Positions 1 to 7,712 of a stretch of 64,000 nucleotides of DNA are shown one piece after another. The DNA is from Chloracidobacterium sp. (GTDB taxonomy: Bacteria > Acidobacteriota > Blastocatellia > Pyrinomonadales > Pyrinomonadaceae). How positions within the stretch are numbered: position 1 is the stretch's first letter; each line of letters begins with the position of its first letter. Location of the stretch: positions 62,001 through 126,000 of the forward strand of contig JADJWM010000018.1 in NCBI GenBank assembly GCA_016716365.1. The letters run 5' to 3'. Position numbers and translations under genes: made by a program. The notes beneath the pieces were generated by a model, which did no database searches, had not been told where the DNA came from, and saw only the letters and a list, made by a program, of their open reading frames with translations.

Positions 1-10
1 CAGTCTTGAG

Positions 11-538
11 GTGGGATTCGTGACCGGAATTCTCATCACGGCTTGGTCGGATGTACCGGTTTTTCAGGCGATCGCGCAAGGGGAGTTTGAGGCCGTTAAA
101 AGCGCTTTTGATGACGGTTTCCCGATCAGCCAAAAGGACGCTGACGGAAATACGGCCCTTCATGTGGCCGTCGAAAATGGAAAGTTTGAGATGGTGCAGT
201 TTCTTCTCGTAAAGAACGCAAAGGTCAATGCCCGGAACGCCGCAAAACTGACACCGATCTGGCTGGTAAACGAGATAGACGATGAAGCGACGGCGCTGGA
301 GATCCTTCGCCTGCTTATTTCAAAGAATGCCGACGTGAATGTACGTAACGAGGATCAGGAGACCCTATTGATGCTGGCCGCCGAGGACGACGACGTTGAG
401 TGTGTGAAGCTTCTGCTTGACGCCGGAGCGGACCCGAACGCTCGTGATGCGGACGGCGAAACTGCTCTCGGGCGGGCCGACTCGCCCGAAGTCAAACGCC
501 TCTTACTTAGTTTCGGTGCAAAAAAAGGATCAGGTTAA
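11..538 (+). CDS. ankyrin-repeat protein, possibly 5'-truncated by the window
   Basis: A 175-residue protein made of ankyrin repeats. Typical helix-turn-helix repeat signatures are visible (DGNTALHVAVENGK near residue 45, ETLLMLAAEDDDVECVKLLL near 117, and DADGETALGRA near the end). Such repeats act as protein-binding scaffolds; the partner is unknown. The first usable start is a GTG at base 11. The frame stays open back to the window edge, so the true start may lie outside. No signal peptide is obvious in what can be seen. It ends about 110 bases before a membrane-protein gene on the same strand. Confidence 0.75.
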   Translation: MGFVTGILITAWSDVPVFQAIAQGEFEAVKSAFDDGFPISQKDADGNTALHVAVENGKFEMVQFLLVKNAKVNARNAAKLTPIWLVNEIDDEATALEILRLLISKNADVNVRNEDQETLLMLAAEDDDVECVKLLLDAGADPNARDADGETALGRADSPEVKRLLLSFGAKKGSG

Positions 539-646
539 TCGCTCGCTAAGACCCGAAGTGTGAAGCGTCTCCATGACTTCACTTTTCGGAAAATTCACTG
601 ATATCAACCGGCCATAAACCTCGCGTTAACGAACGAGGAGGCGCTT

Positions 647-1372
647 ATGGCTGCAAATCTTAATATATTCAACCCGCGGTTGGCCGATCGAAAGCTTTTC
701 TTGATAGCCGGCGTCGGCTTTCCGCTGCTCGTTCTCATAGGTTATTTCAAGTCTTATTACGGAAGCTTCCTGTTTGCGGACGCCCCGAAGATCGCGAACA
801 TGCTGGTGCATGCTCACGGGCTGGTGATGTCTGTGTGGGTGCTCTATTTCGTCGCCCAGGTTGCGCTGATCAGGTCAAAGAATGTGAAGCTCCACATGAC
901 AATGGGCCTTGCAGGGGTGGCGTTGGCGGCGGTGGTGATCGTCGTCGGGATGGCGACCGCGTATGATGCTCAATTGGTCCGCGGTGCGGCACCTCCGGGA
1001 GCCAATCCGCACTCGTTCTTCATTCTGCCCGTGTCGGATATGACGCTCTTCGCCATCCTGTTCGCCGGTGCCGTCTATTACCGGAAGCGGCCCGCCGAGC
1101 ACAAGAGCCTGATGCTGCTGACGGCGATCAACTTTCTGCCGGCAGCACTGTTTCGGATTCCGGCTGTCCCGCCGGAGTACTCAATTTTCTGGGCCTTCGG
1201 CGTGCCGGCGGCGATGGCCGTCGCAGCTCTCGTTTGGCATTCGCGCAAACACGACAAGGTCAATCGTGTCTTTGCCGCAGGCGTCGCGCTTCTGGTGATC
1301 GCTATCCCGGCCCGGATCCTGATAATGGATTCGTCGCCGTGGCTGGACCTGGTAGCGCTGATCGCTCCCTGA
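647..1372 (+). CDS. multi-pass membrane protein of unknown function
   Basis: A 241-residue protein with about six to seven hydrophobic segments spread along its length (for example residues 17-37, 50-75, 85-105, 125-145, 160-190, 205-225), so it is very likely an inner-membrane protein. A strong AGGAGG ribosome binding site lies six bases before the ATG. Conserved-looking HAHG and HMTM histidine motifs occur near residues 55 and 85, in a layout resembling small heme- or quinone-associated membrane proteins, but I cannot assign a family. It is followed by a clear intrinsic terminator, so it is probably a single-gene unit. Confidence 0.65.
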   Translation: MAANLNIFNPRLADRKLFLIAGVGFPLLVLIGYFKSYYGSFLFADAPKIANMLVHAHGLVMSVWVLYFVAQVALIRSKNVKLHMTMGLAGVALAAVVIVVGMATAYDAQLVRGAAPPGANPHSFFILPVSDMTLFAILFAGAVYYRKRPAEHKSLMLLTAINFLPAALFRIPAVPPEYSIFWAFGVPAAMAVAALVWHSRKHDKVNRVFAAGVALLVIAIPARILIMDSSPWLDLVALIAP

Positions 1373-1398
1373 GGCTTTCGGCTGCCCCAATAAATAAT

Positions 1399-1435
1399 GC
1401 CTCCGGTTCCGGACCGGAGGCGTTCTTCATTTTTA
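1399..1435 (+). terminator. intrinsic terminator after the membrane protein gene
   Basis: A 9-bp stem (GCCTCCGGT pairing with ACCGGAGGC) with a 5-base loop is followed by the T-rich tract GTTCTTCATTTTT. It lies 27 bases after the stop of the upstream gene. The stem could also serve the minus-strand portal gene that ends at 1471. Confidence 0.8.
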
Positions 1436-1470
1436 GGTGCGGGCCGCGATTGGTTCGGAGGGCCGTGAGG

Positions 1471-2730
1471 TCAAAGTCCTGAACCCGCGGCGCGTTCGAC
1501 CGGCAGCCCGATCTGTCGCTTTAGGAGAACATTCTCCAGCCGCTCGCGTTCGGTCATCGGCGACGGGTCTTCCCACTCCGTTCGAAGCCGGACGCCGTCC
1601 GCACTGCCCTCGATCGCAAGGGCGAATTCCATCACACGTGCCCAGACCTGGCCGAATGCGTTCTGCCGGTCACGCACCTTTGCCAGGAACCGGGTCTCGG
1701 ATTTTTTCAGAGTCTCGCCGCTCGGCTGGCCGCGCATATGCGGCATCAGATAGTGCAGCGGCGTTCCGGTCACGCTTGCGATATCGATCCTAAAGCTGTC
1801 CTTCACCTTCAGGAACTGATCGAGCTGGGCTGCTTCAAAATCACCGAATTTCGAGTTAGGGTCCTGTGCGATCCAAAGATGCTCGACGCCGGAGCGGAAC
1901 GGGGCGACCGGTTTACCCTCAAGGTCGTATTCGAGTTCGATCCCGGCGGCCCATCGCTGGCGGTAGGCCGAGAATTCCATCGCGACAAGCATATCGAGGA
2001 CGGATTTGTTCAGGCCGTCCTGGATCGGGATCGCGTCCTCAAGTTCCGAACGCCCGCACTGGCCGATGTCTGCGTTGTTCGCGAAATGAAAAACGGGCAC
2101 GATCCCGTAAGGATTCGGGACCGTGTTCGAACGCCCTCCGCGCGGTGTTCGGGCGGAAGTGTCCGGCACAAAGTCCGCCGGATCGGGCAGCCAGGATCCG
2201 TTCGCTTTTGCCGTGACGTACTTTTCGATCCGGTCGGGAAAATAGAGGTTCAACCGGGTGTGGCCGTCCGCCGATCTCCACGACTTCGCCGCATTGATCA
2301 CGCGGCCCGGACGCTCTTCGTCGTAAAACACGGCGACGTCCGCGGCCCGATTCGGATGGAGCAACGCCCGGCCCTCGGCATCGGCCCACACGATCACGTA
2401 TGCGTCGCCGTTCTTTAGCACCTCCTTGTGAACCTCGCCGGAGCGAAGGCCCATCAGGTTCCGGTCCCATATCTTTTCCGTCAGCCGCTCCGGGTCCGGT
2501 CTCTCGTCGGCGGGAACGAATCCCGTTATCTTCAGCTTGTCCTTGACCGCGTCGCAGACCGCCGGGCAAAGGTTCATCGCGAATTCGCGAAACTGCGCAC
2601 CGAAGACGTTCTCGAATTTCTCCGTCGCAAAGCTCAGCCGGTGGGCCCCGCGATAATACTGCTCATACCTGCCGTAGCGGCCCGCGTTCGATCGAAGCCG
2701 TTCGATCGCCTGTTCAATATCTTCTTTCAT
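1471..2730 (-). CDS. phage portal protein, SPP1 gp6-like
   Basis: A 419-residue protein resembling the SPP1 gp6 family of phage portals, the dodecameric ring at the capsid vertex through which DNA is packaged. Supporting features are an N-terminal YEQYYRGAH segment, a central NPYGIVPVFHFANN motif, and a C-terminal helical part (GETLKKSETRFLAKV) typical of the portal stem and wing. Family members are usually about 450-500 residues, so this is slightly short. It is the last gene of a minus-strand run that begins with the endolysin at 4832 and starts 13 bases after the gene before it. No terminase is visible on either side, which is unusual for a portal gene. Confidence 0.75.
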   Translation of the reverse strand: MKEDIEQAIERLRSNAGRYGRYEQYYRGAHRLSFATEKFENVFGAQFREFAMNLCPAVCDAVKDKLKITGFVPADERPDPERLTEKIWDRNLMGLRSGEVHKEVLKNGDAYVIVWADAEGRALLHPNRAADVAVFYDEERPGRVINAAKSWRSADGHTRLNLYFPDRIEKYVTAKANGSWLPDPADFVPDTSARTPRGGRSNTVPNPYGIVPVFHFANNADIGQCGRSELEDAIPIQDGLNKSVLDMLVAMEFSAYRQRWAAGIELEYDLEGKPVAPFRSGVEHLWIAQDPNSKFGDFEAAQLDQFLKVKDSFRIDIASVTGTPLHYLMPHMRGQPSGETLKKSETRFLAKVRDRQNAFGQVWARVMEFALAIEGSADGVRLRTEWEDPSPMTERERLENVLLKRQIGLPVERAAGSGL

Positions 2731-2743
2731 ATTCGTCTCTCGT

Positions 2744-3226
2744 TTATTTCAATATCGATGCCGCGGCGGCGCCGATCAGGATGTAGCCGACGCGTTTCCA
2801 CGGCGAGTCCTTCCGCCGTTTGAGCTCGGCTATCGCCTCCTCCTGCTTCGCGATCACGGAATCTTTTGCCGCGATCGCACGGTCACGGGCCTCTATCGAT
2901 CTCCTCAGCGCGTCGGCTTCCAGCCGTTGAGTTTCAGCCAGGGCCGTCAGCGAGTCTTCCAGCCGCTTGGCCGCCGTCACACGTTCCCGGAGCGCTCGGT
3001 TTTCCGCCTCGAGCGCCGTGACGAGCCTGCGTGTCTCGGCCAGTTCGTTTGCCACCGCCGCACATGCCGTGACGGCGCGTGCAGCGTCATTCGCACGGGT
3101 GGCCGAGTTCGGCAAGCTTTCGGCAGAGCTCGGCGGCTGTGACGTCGATGCGCTCGATAGAGCGAGCACGGCGAACAGAACCGCGGGCATCATCCGCGGC
3201 CAACTTAAGTTTTTCGATCTCTTCAT
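2744..3226 (-). CDS. coiled-coil protein with C-terminal membrane segment, spanin-like position
   Basis: A 160-residue protein with a hydrophobic N-terminus (residues 12-30), a long alanine/glutamate/arginine-rich coiled coil (about residues 55-138) and a short hydrophobic C-terminus (VGYILIGAAAASIL). It starts inside the preceding gene in another frame and overlaps it by about 140 bases. An internal start at 3193 would give a cleaner signal peptide and a shorter overlap. Position and overlap recall the nested Rz/Rz1 spanin genes of phage lysis cassettes, but there is no lipobox cysteine, so an outer spanin is not supported. It could equally be a structural coiled coil. Confidence 0.55.
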   Translation of the reverse strand: MKRSKNLSWPRMMPAVLFAVLALSSASTSQPPSSAESLPNSATRANDAARAVTACAAVANELAETRRLVTALEAENRALRERVTAAKRLEDSLTALAETQRLEADALRRSIEARDRAIAAKDSVIAKQEEAIAELKRRKDSPWKRVGYILIGAAAASILK

Positions 3227-3473
3227 CTTGTTGTGCGGCCATCCGCTTCATTTCGGACAGCCTCTCCTCCTGAAATTCGATCTTGTGACGCAAACCGGCC
3301 GCCTCGGCCTCAAATTTTCGGGCCGCCGCAGCGTGCTCTTCGCCGTCGGCTCTCGCACGGCGGATGTCCGCCTCCAACCGCCCCAGCCTGTACTCGGACC
3401 ACAACAATGACCCGACGCTGATCAGCACCAATGCGGCGGCCGCGGCCAGATATATCTTCATTTTCAACGTCAT
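3087..3473 (-). CDS. membrane-anchored coiled-coil protein, inner-spanin-like
   Basis: A 128-residue protein with one N-terminal membrane anchor (residues 6-26) and a charged coiled coil (about residues 30-105), ending in a short cysteine-containing tail. This is the topology of a phage inner spanin (Rz), which helps fuse inner and outer membranes at lysis. Its ATG overlaps the stop of the holin-like gene in an ATGA junction, so the two are translationally coupled. The next gene starts inside it in a different frame. Function is inferred from topology and neighbours, not from sequence similarity. Confidence 0.55.
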   Translation of the reverse strand: MTLKMKIYLAAAAALVLISVGSLLWSEYRLGRLEADIRRARADGEEHAAAARKFEAEAAGLRHKIEFQEERLSEMKRMAAQQDEEIEKLKLAADDARGSVRRARSIERIDVTAAELCRKLAELGHPCE

Positions 3474-3670
3474 TCTTTCGTCCTCCCGCTCGGGTACTTT
3501 CGGCGAAGGTAGATCTGCAGGGCGACGTCGATCGACTTTCCGATCGCGAAAAGGACCACCGGGAGCACGACCGCCGACAGGATCGTCAGGGCCGTGTCCG
3601 TCCCGAAAGCCATTACCAGCGGCGAGCCCGCGCTAAGCCAGGCGAGGATGATGTTCTTTGCGTCATTCAT
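3470..3670 (-). CDS. holin-like small membrane protein
   Basis: A 66-residue protein with a hydrophobic N-terminal half, a strong membrane segment (residues 26-48) and a short, highly basic C-terminus (YLRRKYPSGRTKE). Size, topology and place directly after an endolysin gene fit a phage holin, which forms the membrane lesion that releases lysin. The start chosen is the ATG at 3670, which overlaps the endolysin stop by 8 bases; a longer frame from 3709 would overlap more. The stop overlaps the next gene (ATGA). Holins are too diverse to name the family by eye. Confidence 0.6.
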   Translation of the reverse strand: MNDAKNIILAWLSAGSPLVMAFGTDTALTILSAVVLPVVLFAIGKSIDVALQIYLRRKYPSGRTKE

Positions 3671-4832
3671 AGTTTTCGTGCGGAAGATCGCTGCCGTTCC
3701 GCTCGGCAATAAACAGTGCGGTTCGCCGCAGCTCGCGGATGCGGCCGAGTGCGAACTGCCGATAGAGATAAGCGAGCATCAGCAGGGCGGCGATGACCGC
3801 GACCGCAAGCCAAACCTCTCGCGGCAGTCCCGCGAAGAACGAAACGGCTCCCCAGAACGCCTGCCACGCGGTGCCGCCGACCATCGTCCAGAGCGATTTG
3901 GCCGAATCCGCCCGCGTGAAAAGTATCCGCACGGCCGATTCGATCCGGTCGTATCGTGCGAAAAGGTCGGCGGCGTCCGCTCCGATCTGCCGGAGCGTCG
4001 AACGCGGTTCGCCCTTTGGCCGGGCCTCGCTGGTGGCGGGACGCTGAAGGTGAGGTTCGGCAGGAATGCTGGAGTGTGACGTTTCGTTTGAAGGTTGTGA
4101 CGGGAGAGGCCCGGCCGCGGCGTCGGTTTCGCCCGTCATCGCGGGCGGGAAGTCATGCAGTGAAAGCGAATAGCCGTGTACCTTGACGGGCAGCTCCAGG
4201 CCCCAATTGCCCGCAAGGATCTGCATCAGGAAAAAGGAAGTTCGATACGAGGTAGATCGAAGCCGCGGGACGCTTCGCAGCCAGGCGTGACGCGCCTTTA
4301 CATAGTCCGTGATCCACGTCTTTTCCGGGTCTGGCGTGCTTCGTCCGCCGGTGTTCACGCGGTCGCGGATCCGCTCCCACGAGCCGTGGACCATCGAATC
4401 GTAAACGACCGCCAGCGAGAGCGGGCGGTAAAGTTCGAGCCGGGCACATTCGCCGATCGCCGGCGACAGATACCTCTCAAACGCGACAAAGTGCTGTGCC
4501 TCGCGCATCTCGCGGGTGACCGCCGCCGCCCGAAGCGCGTTTTTCAATTGCCGGTCGCCGGCCGCCCTGGAAATTGCCGGCCGCGAGACGGATCGCAGCG
4601 TAAGGACCTTATCTTCGAGTACGCCCCTCGCGACCACGCCGCCGTTTTCCAGGTATCGCGTCACGACCGCCGCCAGCGATCCCGACCGGTGCGTGAACTG
4701 GCTGATTCCGTACGAGATGCCCGCCCCGTCGTCGAGGACGGCCAGGGCCGCGTAGCTGCCGAACGGCCGCCCGGTCTCAAAAATGTTGACGATCGCCGCC
4801 GCCTTTAGCTTGTCGAGTTCGTTGAATGACAT
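3663..4832 (-). CDS. GH46 chitosanase-like endolysin with C-terminal membrane segment
   Basis: A 389-residue protein. The first 235 residues resemble GH46 chitosanase-type lysins: IVNIFETGRPFGSY and LDDGAGISYGISQFTHRSGS carry the conserved acidic and glycine-rich positions. These enzymes cleave glucosamine polymers, and in phage context probably peptidoglycan. A proline/serine-rich linker (about residues 235-290) leads to a C-terminal part with one membrane segment (VWLAVAVIAALLMLAYLY). There is no signal peptide, as expected if a holin gives it access to the wall. The start at 4832 is chosen because AGGAGG sits six bases upstream; an upstream ATG at 4853 is possible. It is the first gene of a five-gene minus-strand operon ending in the portal gene. 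Confidence 0.7.
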   Translation of the reverse strand: MSFNELDKLKAAAIVNIFETGRPFGSYAALAVLDDGAGISYGISQFTHRSGSLAAVVTRYLENGGVVARGVLEDKVLTLRSVSRPAISRAAGDRQLKNALRAAAVTREMREAQHFVAFERYLSPAIGECARLELYRPLSLAVVYDSMVHGSWERIRDRVNTGGRSTPDPEKTWITDYVKARHAWLRSVPRLRSTSYRTSFFLMQILAGNWGLELPVKVHGYSLSLHDFPPAMTGETDAAAGPLPSQPSNETSHSSIPAEPHLQRPATSEARPKGEPRSTLRQIGADAADLFARYDRIESAVRILFTRADSAKSLWTMVGGTAWQAFWGAVSFFAGLPREVWLAVAVIAALLMLAYLYRQFALGRIRELRRTALFIAERNGSDLPHENYE

Positions 4833-4854
4833 TCCCGCCTCCTTTTGTTTCATC

Positions 4855-4925
4855 TATGCAAAAAGTTATTGCAAATAATACACTCGTGAGATAAAATAAA
4901 ACGGTCGGACGATAACGGGCGACAT
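4855..4925. promoter_or_regulatory. AT-rich divergent promoter region with TGCAAA direct repeats
   Basis: The gap between the minus-strand lysis operon and the plus-strand small gene is markedly AT-rich just upstream of the endolysin start. It holds two direct TGCAAA copies 13 bases apart and tracts resembling -10 boxes (TAATACA, TAAAAT). This suits a divergent promoter, possibly with a repressor site. I cannot fix transcription starts by eye. Confidence 0.35.
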
Positions 4926-5020
4926 TTGATCCGGACCTGTGTTCCCTTCGCCGCTTACATACCGTCCGGCCATTTGCAGGTTAGAGCAGTCCGGTGTATC
5001 AAGGAATCACAGATTTGAAG

Positions 5021-5070
5021 ATACGAACGATGCGAATGATCCGAACGATAGGAATGATTTGAATGGCAGG
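5021..5070 (-). repeat. 9-bp-period repeat, inverted copy
   Basis: About five 9-base units of the form NNGAAYGAT, for example ACGAACGAT, GCGAATGAT, CCGAACGAT, AGGAATGAT. The tract is the reverse complement of the tract found in the copies at 6552, 7631 and 7747. It sits immediately upstream of the small gene at 5083. In the reading frame of that gene it would encode a run of Asn-Asp pairs, so a start further upstream is unlikely. Confidence 0.8.
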
Positions 5071-5082
5071 AAATTACCCACA

Positions 5083-5337
5083 ATGAACAAAACAGAGATA
5101 AAACAACCGTTAGACTTCCGGCCGCGTGTCAAAATGCGGCTTTCCGAGATAGAAAGGCTTCTAAAGAAGCATCGAGTGATCGTCCCGCCGCCCTCGCGGC
5201 AGACGCTGATCAAACTATGCGAAGACGGCACCCTCGAAACCGCCGGCGACCGGCCGACACCGATGGGCTGGCTGGTTTTTGAGGATTCGTTTTTGGCCTG
5301 GTTGAAGAGGTTGGATTGTGTGGAGGAGGAAGTCTAG
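5083..5337 (+). CDS. small protein, possible DNA-binding (excisionase/HTH-like)
   Basis: An 84-residue basic-then-acidic protein. The stretch from MRLSEIERLLKKHRVIV to SRQTLIKLCEDGTLET followed by WLVFEDSFLAWLKRL resembles the helix-turn-helix of excisionase or MerR-like DNA-binding proteins that pick out a short site and end in a tryptophan-rich strand. The start at 5083 is chosen because the frame upstream is repeat sequence. The last 51 codons are duplicated with no gaps at 6598-6753. It may be the regulator of the phage-like region, but that is inference from position only. Confidence 0.6.
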   Translation: MNKTEIKQPLDFRPRVKMRLSEIERLLKKHRVIVPPPSRQTLIKLCEDGTLETAGDRPTPMGWLVFEDSFLAWLKRLDCVEEEV

Positions 5338-5594
5338 ACGATCAGAACCCGGCCGTGACAGAACTGTGCTCCTCCTCTGAAGCTTGGCTACAATAGGGAT
5401 TTACATATGAAGGCGAATTCCGCAAAATGAGGGCAGCATTAAAGGCCAATGAGGGCCATAAAAATGAGAAACGGCGAGATCAGTTGGCGGCAACCTATTC
5501 TCATGAATTCGCAAATGGACAAGGAGGTTTTTGGCAGATGTGCGGCTCCCCAGGCTGAAGTTTTGACGGTTACCCTTCCACGGCGAGATTTGCG

Positions 5595-5981
5595 ATGGCG
5601 GAAGTAATGAAAGATTACGAACGAATAGTTCTCAAGATTTTGTTGTCCGGAAAGTTTCCGGCTGATCAAATTGACGTCATCAACCGCGAATGTGAGTTTG
5701 TCGGCTACGAGTATACGGGGAGTGGCTATTTCTTAAAGATTCGTCACCCTCTATTCCCGACAGAAAGAATGGTTCTCCATGAACCTATAGTCATGGGCGA
5801 GGCAGACGGTCAAACGTGCGGTTTTGTAGTATTTATTGAGAAAAACGAGTTGGTACTTGAATGTCATTCTTGGGGTGAAATTGAAGTCTCAGAAAATTTC
5901 AGGGCTTCATATGTCCAAATAAGAAAGGCCACCGCCCTTCCGTCTGGCGAAGTTGTACCGTATGCAGTTACGGAAGAGTAG
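5595..5981 (+). CDS. hypothetical small soluble protein
   Basis: A 128-residue protein with no signal peptide or membrane segment. It alternates short hydrophobic and charged stretches, with central motifs FLKIRHPLFPTERMVLHEPI and ELVLECHSWGE, suggesting a compact beta-rich domain. I do not recognise the family. It is a single gene in the low-GC block between the two halves of the phage-like region, with 257 bases before it in which I see no other gene. Its codon use is more AT-rich than that of the flanking phage and housekeeping genes, consistent with recent acquisition. An in-frame ATG at 5607 is an alternative start. Confidence 0.55.
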   Translation: MAEVMKDYERIVLKILLSGKFPADQIDVINRECEFVGYEYTGSGYFLKIRHPLFPTERMVLHEPIVMGEADGQTCGFVVFIEKNELVLECHSWGEIEVSENFRASYVQIRKATALPSGEVVPYAVTEE

Positions 5982-6128
5982 ACCGCTGAGGGAGAAAAAC
6001 CAAGGTTTCCGGCCAAAACTCTGGGTATTGATTTTTAAAGTTGTCAGTCCCGTGGACGATAAAGGTCATGTCGGCCACTACTAGGAAGTGCTAAGTCTTG
6101 AGCGAAGTATTTGGCATTTGCGAAGAAT

Positions 6129-6476
6129 ATGCGAAAGAAAATCTTAGTCGGTGCGGTTTTTGTTGCGATGGTGACGATCGCTTTTTTATGTTGGCAACTT
6201 CGGTATCCTGACGGCTGGGATCGAATCCAACTTGGAATGCCGAGACAAGAGGTTTACGCACTGGCCGGGCCGCCAACAGTTGATATGGCGGATATAAAAG
6301 GTGCTTTTTGGTATCAACAGAAGACGATTCTTTTTCTAGAACTGCAGGTATATTTCGAGGCGGACAAGGTAGCCGGCTTTTACGTTACGCAGTACATAGG
6401 AACTGATCAGCATTTTGTATACAAACGAATGCTTCGCGATAGTCTGGCTCAAACTGATGCACCGTCGGGATTGTAG
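6129..6476 (+). CDS. membrane-anchored small protein, SmpA/BamE-like motif
   Basis: A 115-residue protein with an N-terminal anchor or signal segment (MRKKILVGAVFVAMVTIAFL) followed by a small periplasmic domain. The stretch WDRIQLGMPRQEVYALAGPP matches the pattern of SmpA/OmlA/BamE-fold proteins (ri.lGms..eV..llG.P), which are small outer-membrane or periplasmic modules. The downstream beta strands (WYQQKTILFLELQVYFEADK) fit the same fold. The start is the ATG at 6129; a TTG at 6111 would put charged residues before the anchor. Neighbours are unrelated small genes, so the role is unknown. Confidence 0.6.
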   Translation: MRKKILVGAVFVAMVTIAFLCWQLRYPDGWDRIQLGMPRQEVYALAGPPTVDMADIKGAFWYQQKTILFLELQVYFEADKVAGFYVTQYIGTDQHFVYKRMLRDSLAQTDAPSGL

Positions 6477-6551
6477 TCGGCACAAACGACGGTTTTTGTC
6501 CAGATAAATCAAGTACGAAACCCGCACCGGTCTTCGTTCGTATCTTCCAGA

Positions 6552-6597
6552 TCATTCGCATCGTTCGGATCGGGATTTCGTCTTGGGAACCCGTACT
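6552..6597 (+). repeat. 9-bp-period repeat, partial copy
   Basis: This segment matches the right-hand 46 bases of the 82-bp repeats at 7631 and 7747: the ATCATTCGCATCGTTCGGAT core, then GGGATTTCGT and a GGGAAC-containing tail. It ends exactly where the duplicated gene fragment at 6598 begins, so it probably marks the breakpoint of that duplication. Confidence 0.7.
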
Positions 6598-6753
6598 GTC
6601 CCGCCGCCCTCGCGGCAGACGCTGATCAAACTATGCGAAGACGGCACCCTCGAAACCGCCGGCGACCGCCCGACACCCATGGGCTGGCTGGTTTTTGAGG
6701 ATTCGTTTTTGGCTTGGCTGAAAAAGCTGGATTGTGCAGACGAAGAGGTTTAG
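6598..6753 (+). pseudogene. 5'-truncated duplicate of the small gene at 5083
   Basis: These 156 bases align without gaps to codons 34-84 of the gene at 5083, including the stop codon. Most base differences are synonymous (CGG/CGC, CCG/CCC, GCC/GCT, TTG/CTG, AAG/AAA and others); only about three change an amino acid, conservatively. The first 33 codons, with the likely DNA-binding helix start, are missing. A TTG at 6583 could in principle start a 56-residue product, but no ribosome binding site supports it. I treat it as a gene fragment derived from a paralogue that was under selection before it was cut. Confidence 0.65.
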
Positions 6754-6779
6754 TCTGCAGATGGGCAACATTAACATTC

Positions 6780-7073
6780 ATGAAACTCGATAATATTCAT
6801 CTGCTGCCGCTATATGCGAAAGCCAAGATTGGATTTGCAGAATCCGCGGCGAACAACCCGTCTCTTAGTATGGATGAACTCGGGATTCCTTGGAGCTCCA
6901 TTACGACCCGAGAAAGATGCGTCTGCGTCAGGTTTCTCGGTACCGACAGCGAATCGTACATCATCGAGACTACGCTTGATCTTTTCTCGGCCGGTGAGAA
7001 ACATATCGGCTGGTACCGAGTACACGAAGACGAAAGTGAAACTATCGTCGATGATTTTTTGGTGTTTGAATGA
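6780..7073 (+). CDS. hypothetical small soluble protein
   Basis: A 97-residue acidic protein without signal peptide or membrane segment. Central strands CVCVRFLGTDSESYIIETT and HIGWYRVHEDESETIVDDFL suggest a small beta-sandwich or alpha/beta domain of the kind seen in immunity-type or contact-inhibition accessory proteins, but I cannot name a family. The ATG at 6780 is preferred to the TTG at 6714, which lies inside the duplicated fragment. It stands alone, with 130 bases before the next gene. Confidence 0.5.
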   Translation: MKLDNIHLLPLYAKAKIGFAESAANNPSLSMDELGIPWSSITTRERCVCVRFLGTDSESYIIETTLDLFSAGEKHIGWYRVHEDESETIVDDFLVFE

Positions 7074-7203
7074 TTCAAAGAAGGGATGCTTGGCTAATTG
7101 TTTTCTGTCCGGCCTCTTAGCAAGTAAATCATTGTAAAATAGTAACAGCGAGGGCCTAACATGTAGGCGAATCCGTTACTAACGGCTCCAAAGGAGTATT
7201 CGG

Positions 7204-7605
7204 ATGAGGACTAAGATACTCATTGCGTGCTTAATATCTCTCCTTGTTTTGCAGGGAGGTGGTTGTACGCCACGACAGGAAAACGAACCAATCGATTTCG
7301 GTCCTAGCATGAGAACCGACTTGGTCTTTTTCTTTAAGCGAGATACGCCTCCTGAGGAAGTTGAAAAGTTCTTATTGTACGATGGCCTTGTCATTCCTGC
7401 GGAGAATGGAACGGGACACTATTTGCCGGAAGGAATGGGCACCGGGTTTGCCGTTTCCCATAGAGGCTTCGAGGGGTATGGACTCAACTTCAAGAAGGAC
7501 GCGACTGCAGAGCAGCGACTTGCTATAAAAAGCAGAATAGAAAAGTCTCCCATCATATTTAAGGTGTTCGAGAATATTGTTCCGAGTGATATCAAGGATC
7601 TATAG
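7204..7605 (+). CDS. small lipoprotein of unknown function
   Basis: A 133-residue protein with a lipoprotein signal peptide. The hydrophobic core (ILIACLISLLVLQ) is followed by GGGC, giving a lipid-attachment cysteine at residue 21. The mature part is a small acidic domain with DLVFFFKRDTPPEEVEKFLL and a C-terminal FKVFENIVPSDIKDL. The N-terminal fragment resembles short FTT-like or protease-propeptide-like alpha/beta modules, but no family is certain. A clean AAAGGAG ribosome binding site lies eight bases before the ATG. It is followed after about 100 bases by a strong intrinsic terminator at 7710, so it is probably monocistronic. Confidence 0.6.
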   Translation: MRTKILIACLISLLVLQGGGCTPRQENEPIDFGPSMRTDLVFFFKRDTPPEEVEKFLLYDGLVIPAENGTGHYLPEGMGTGFAVSHRGFEGYGLNFKKDATAEQRLAIKSRIEKSPIIFKVFENIVPSDIKDL

Positions 7606-7630
7606 GACTGGCAATCCCGAAGATCTGGTT

Positions 7631-7712
7631 TTCCTACCATCCATTTCATTCCTATCATCCATATCATTCGCATCGTTCGGATCAGGATTCCTTGCGGGAA
7701 CACACACGGGCT
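7631..7712 (+). repeat. 82-bp dispersed repeat, copy 1
   Basis: Six to seven 9-base units of the form ATCATYCNN are followed by a non-periodic tail with GGGAACACA and ACGGGCT. It is almost identical, with no gaps, to the 82 bases at 7747-7828. Its last bases form the left arm of the terminator at 7710. Confidence 0.85.

Noticed and set aside
2744..3226. Classical Rz1 outer spanin
   Set aside because: It has no lipobox cysteine and is far longer than Rz1, so only a spanin-like position is claimed.
4939..5082. Upstream extension of the small gene at 5083
   Set aside because: The extension would translate the 9-base repeat into an Asn-Asp run and has no ribosome binding site.
7147..7200. Integron attC site near GCCTAAC before the lipoprotein gene
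   Set aside because: There is a GCCTAAC but no matching GTTAGGC partner at a suitable distance, no similar sites at the other small genes, and no integron integrase in the window.
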